Assembly: GCA_002707155.1 (NCBI GenBank)
Contig: PAME01000019.1
Span: forward strand, 124,001-188,000
From: Crocinitomicaceae bacterium
GTDB lineage: Bacteria > Bacteroidota > Bacteroidia > Flavobacteriales_G > Salibacteraceae
Reading direction: 5' to 3'
DNA: 64,000 bases
Below are positions 63,583-64,000 of this stretch, piece by piece. Each line of letters opens with the position of its first letter. The first letter of the stretch is position 1. The translations under genes were made by a program, and so were the position numbers. A model generated the notes under the pieces. The model had not been told where the DNA came from and made no database searches. It saw only the letters and a list, made by a program, of their open reading frames with translations.

Positions 63583-64000
63583 ATGAAATTATCGGAATTA
63601 AAAAACAATTTAGAAGGATTAAAAGAAATCAAATTCCAATTGCCAAACGGTTCGTTTGTGGAATCTCACTTTCACGTTACTGAAGTAGGTGAAATCGAAA
63701 AACGCTTTATCGATTGTGGAGGAAAGCTAAGAAAGGAAACTACCGTTAACTTTCAATTGTGGTCTTCAATAGATTTCCATCACAGACTTGGTGCTCAAAA
63801 ATTGAATTCCATAATTGGACTTGCAGAAAAGCAATTATTGATAGGTGATTTTGAGATAGAAGTAGAGTATCAGCAAGACACCATCGGAAAATATGGGTTA
63901 GATTTTGATGCTCAAAACAGAACATTTAAGCTGACGCAGAAAAAAACCGATTGTTTGGCAAAGGAAGACTGTGGTATTCCGGTTACTAAAATCAAAACTA
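63583..64000 (+). CDS. DUF6428 family protein (partial, runs off the right edge)
   Basis: The frame from ATG 63583 is open to the end of the window (139 codons): MKLSELKNNLEGLKEIKFQL, then HVTEVGEIEKRFIDCGG, FQLWSSIDFHHRLGAQKLNS, IIGLAEKQLLIGDFEIEVEY and TQKKTDCLAKEDCGIP. It matches the DUF6428 family, found between arsR and arsC in Bacteroidota arsenic operons. Paired cysteines occur late. Function unknown; a metalloid role is inferred only from context. Coupled to arsR. Confidence 0.8.
   Translation, partial: MKLSELKNNLEGLKEIKFQLPNGSFVESHFHVTEVGEIEKRFIDCGGKLRKETTVNFQLWSSIDFHHRLGAQKLNSIIGLAEKQLLIGDFEIEVEYQQDTIGKYGLDFDAQNRTFKLTQKKTDCLAKEDCGIPVTKIKT

Overview
The window is chromosomal DNA of a low-GC Bacteroidota, most likely Flavobacteriales. 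The evidence is six predicted secreted proteins with type IX secretion (T9SS) C-terminal signals, a GldN-like protein, weak ribosome binding sites, promoter boxes close to the Bacteroidota TAnnTTTG consensus, and lineage-typical gene pairs (dihydroorotase-like/BatA-like, DUF6913/dapA, pyrR/pyrB/STAS/RNase Z). No rRNA, tRNA, CRISPR array, prophage or insertion sequence was recognised.

Layout. 1-7 kb: a nonsense-broken gene, a DUF2971 gene, a dihydroorotase homologue that has lost its metal ligands, a BatA-like membrane protein, tpx, an acyltransferase and a TSUP exporter. 7-15 kb: clpB and three secreted T9SS proteins (CHU_C protein, cyclophilin, SprB-repeat protein with a CxxCH motif). 15-22 kb: a complete thiamin operon on the minus strand (thiS-thiC-thiE-like-thiD-thiE-thiG-thiH-thiF-like) behind a clear TPP riboswitch. 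22-31 kb: murQ, a secreted subtilase, an AlkC/AlkD-like repair protein, then a minus-strand group with paaZ, an enoyl-CoA hydratase, a low-molecular-weight phosphatase and an RsmI-like methylase. 31-44 kb: a truncated Crp/Fnr regulator with a glutaredoxin-like gene, dapA, a decayed metal-efflux locus, lipid acyltransferase, ligA and prmC. 44-49 kb: a POT transporter and a pirin with relics of second copies of both between them. 49-57 kb: a TIG-repeat T9SS protein, an unusual AraC-sensor/glycine-zipper fusion, ftcD, a repeat-rich gap and a membrane-anchored patatin. 57-64 kb: rnz, a STAS protein, pyrB/pyrR, a bestrophin, a GldN-like protein and the start of an arsenic-type operon (arsR, DUF6428).

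The most unusual signals are: (1) a two-component system whose kinase is frameshifted, next to a 59-codon stump of a CzcA/CusA RND pump, with matching 11-bp-spaced direct repeats upstream of both the regulator gene and the stump; (2) a POT-pirin module that was apparently duplicated in tandem and then lost its middle; (3) a protein joining the N-terminal domain of Bacteroidota AraC regulators to a glycine-zipper stress-protein-like domain in place of the DNA-binding domain; (4) a GldN-like domain behind a MORN-like N-terminus; (5) a Crp/Fnr regulator cut short by one TGA while its old reading frame still runs to the start codon of the next gene. Two nonsense changes and two homopolymer frameshifts in 64 kb point either to real gene decay or to residual sequence errors. 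Several families of inverted-repeat elements lie between genes.
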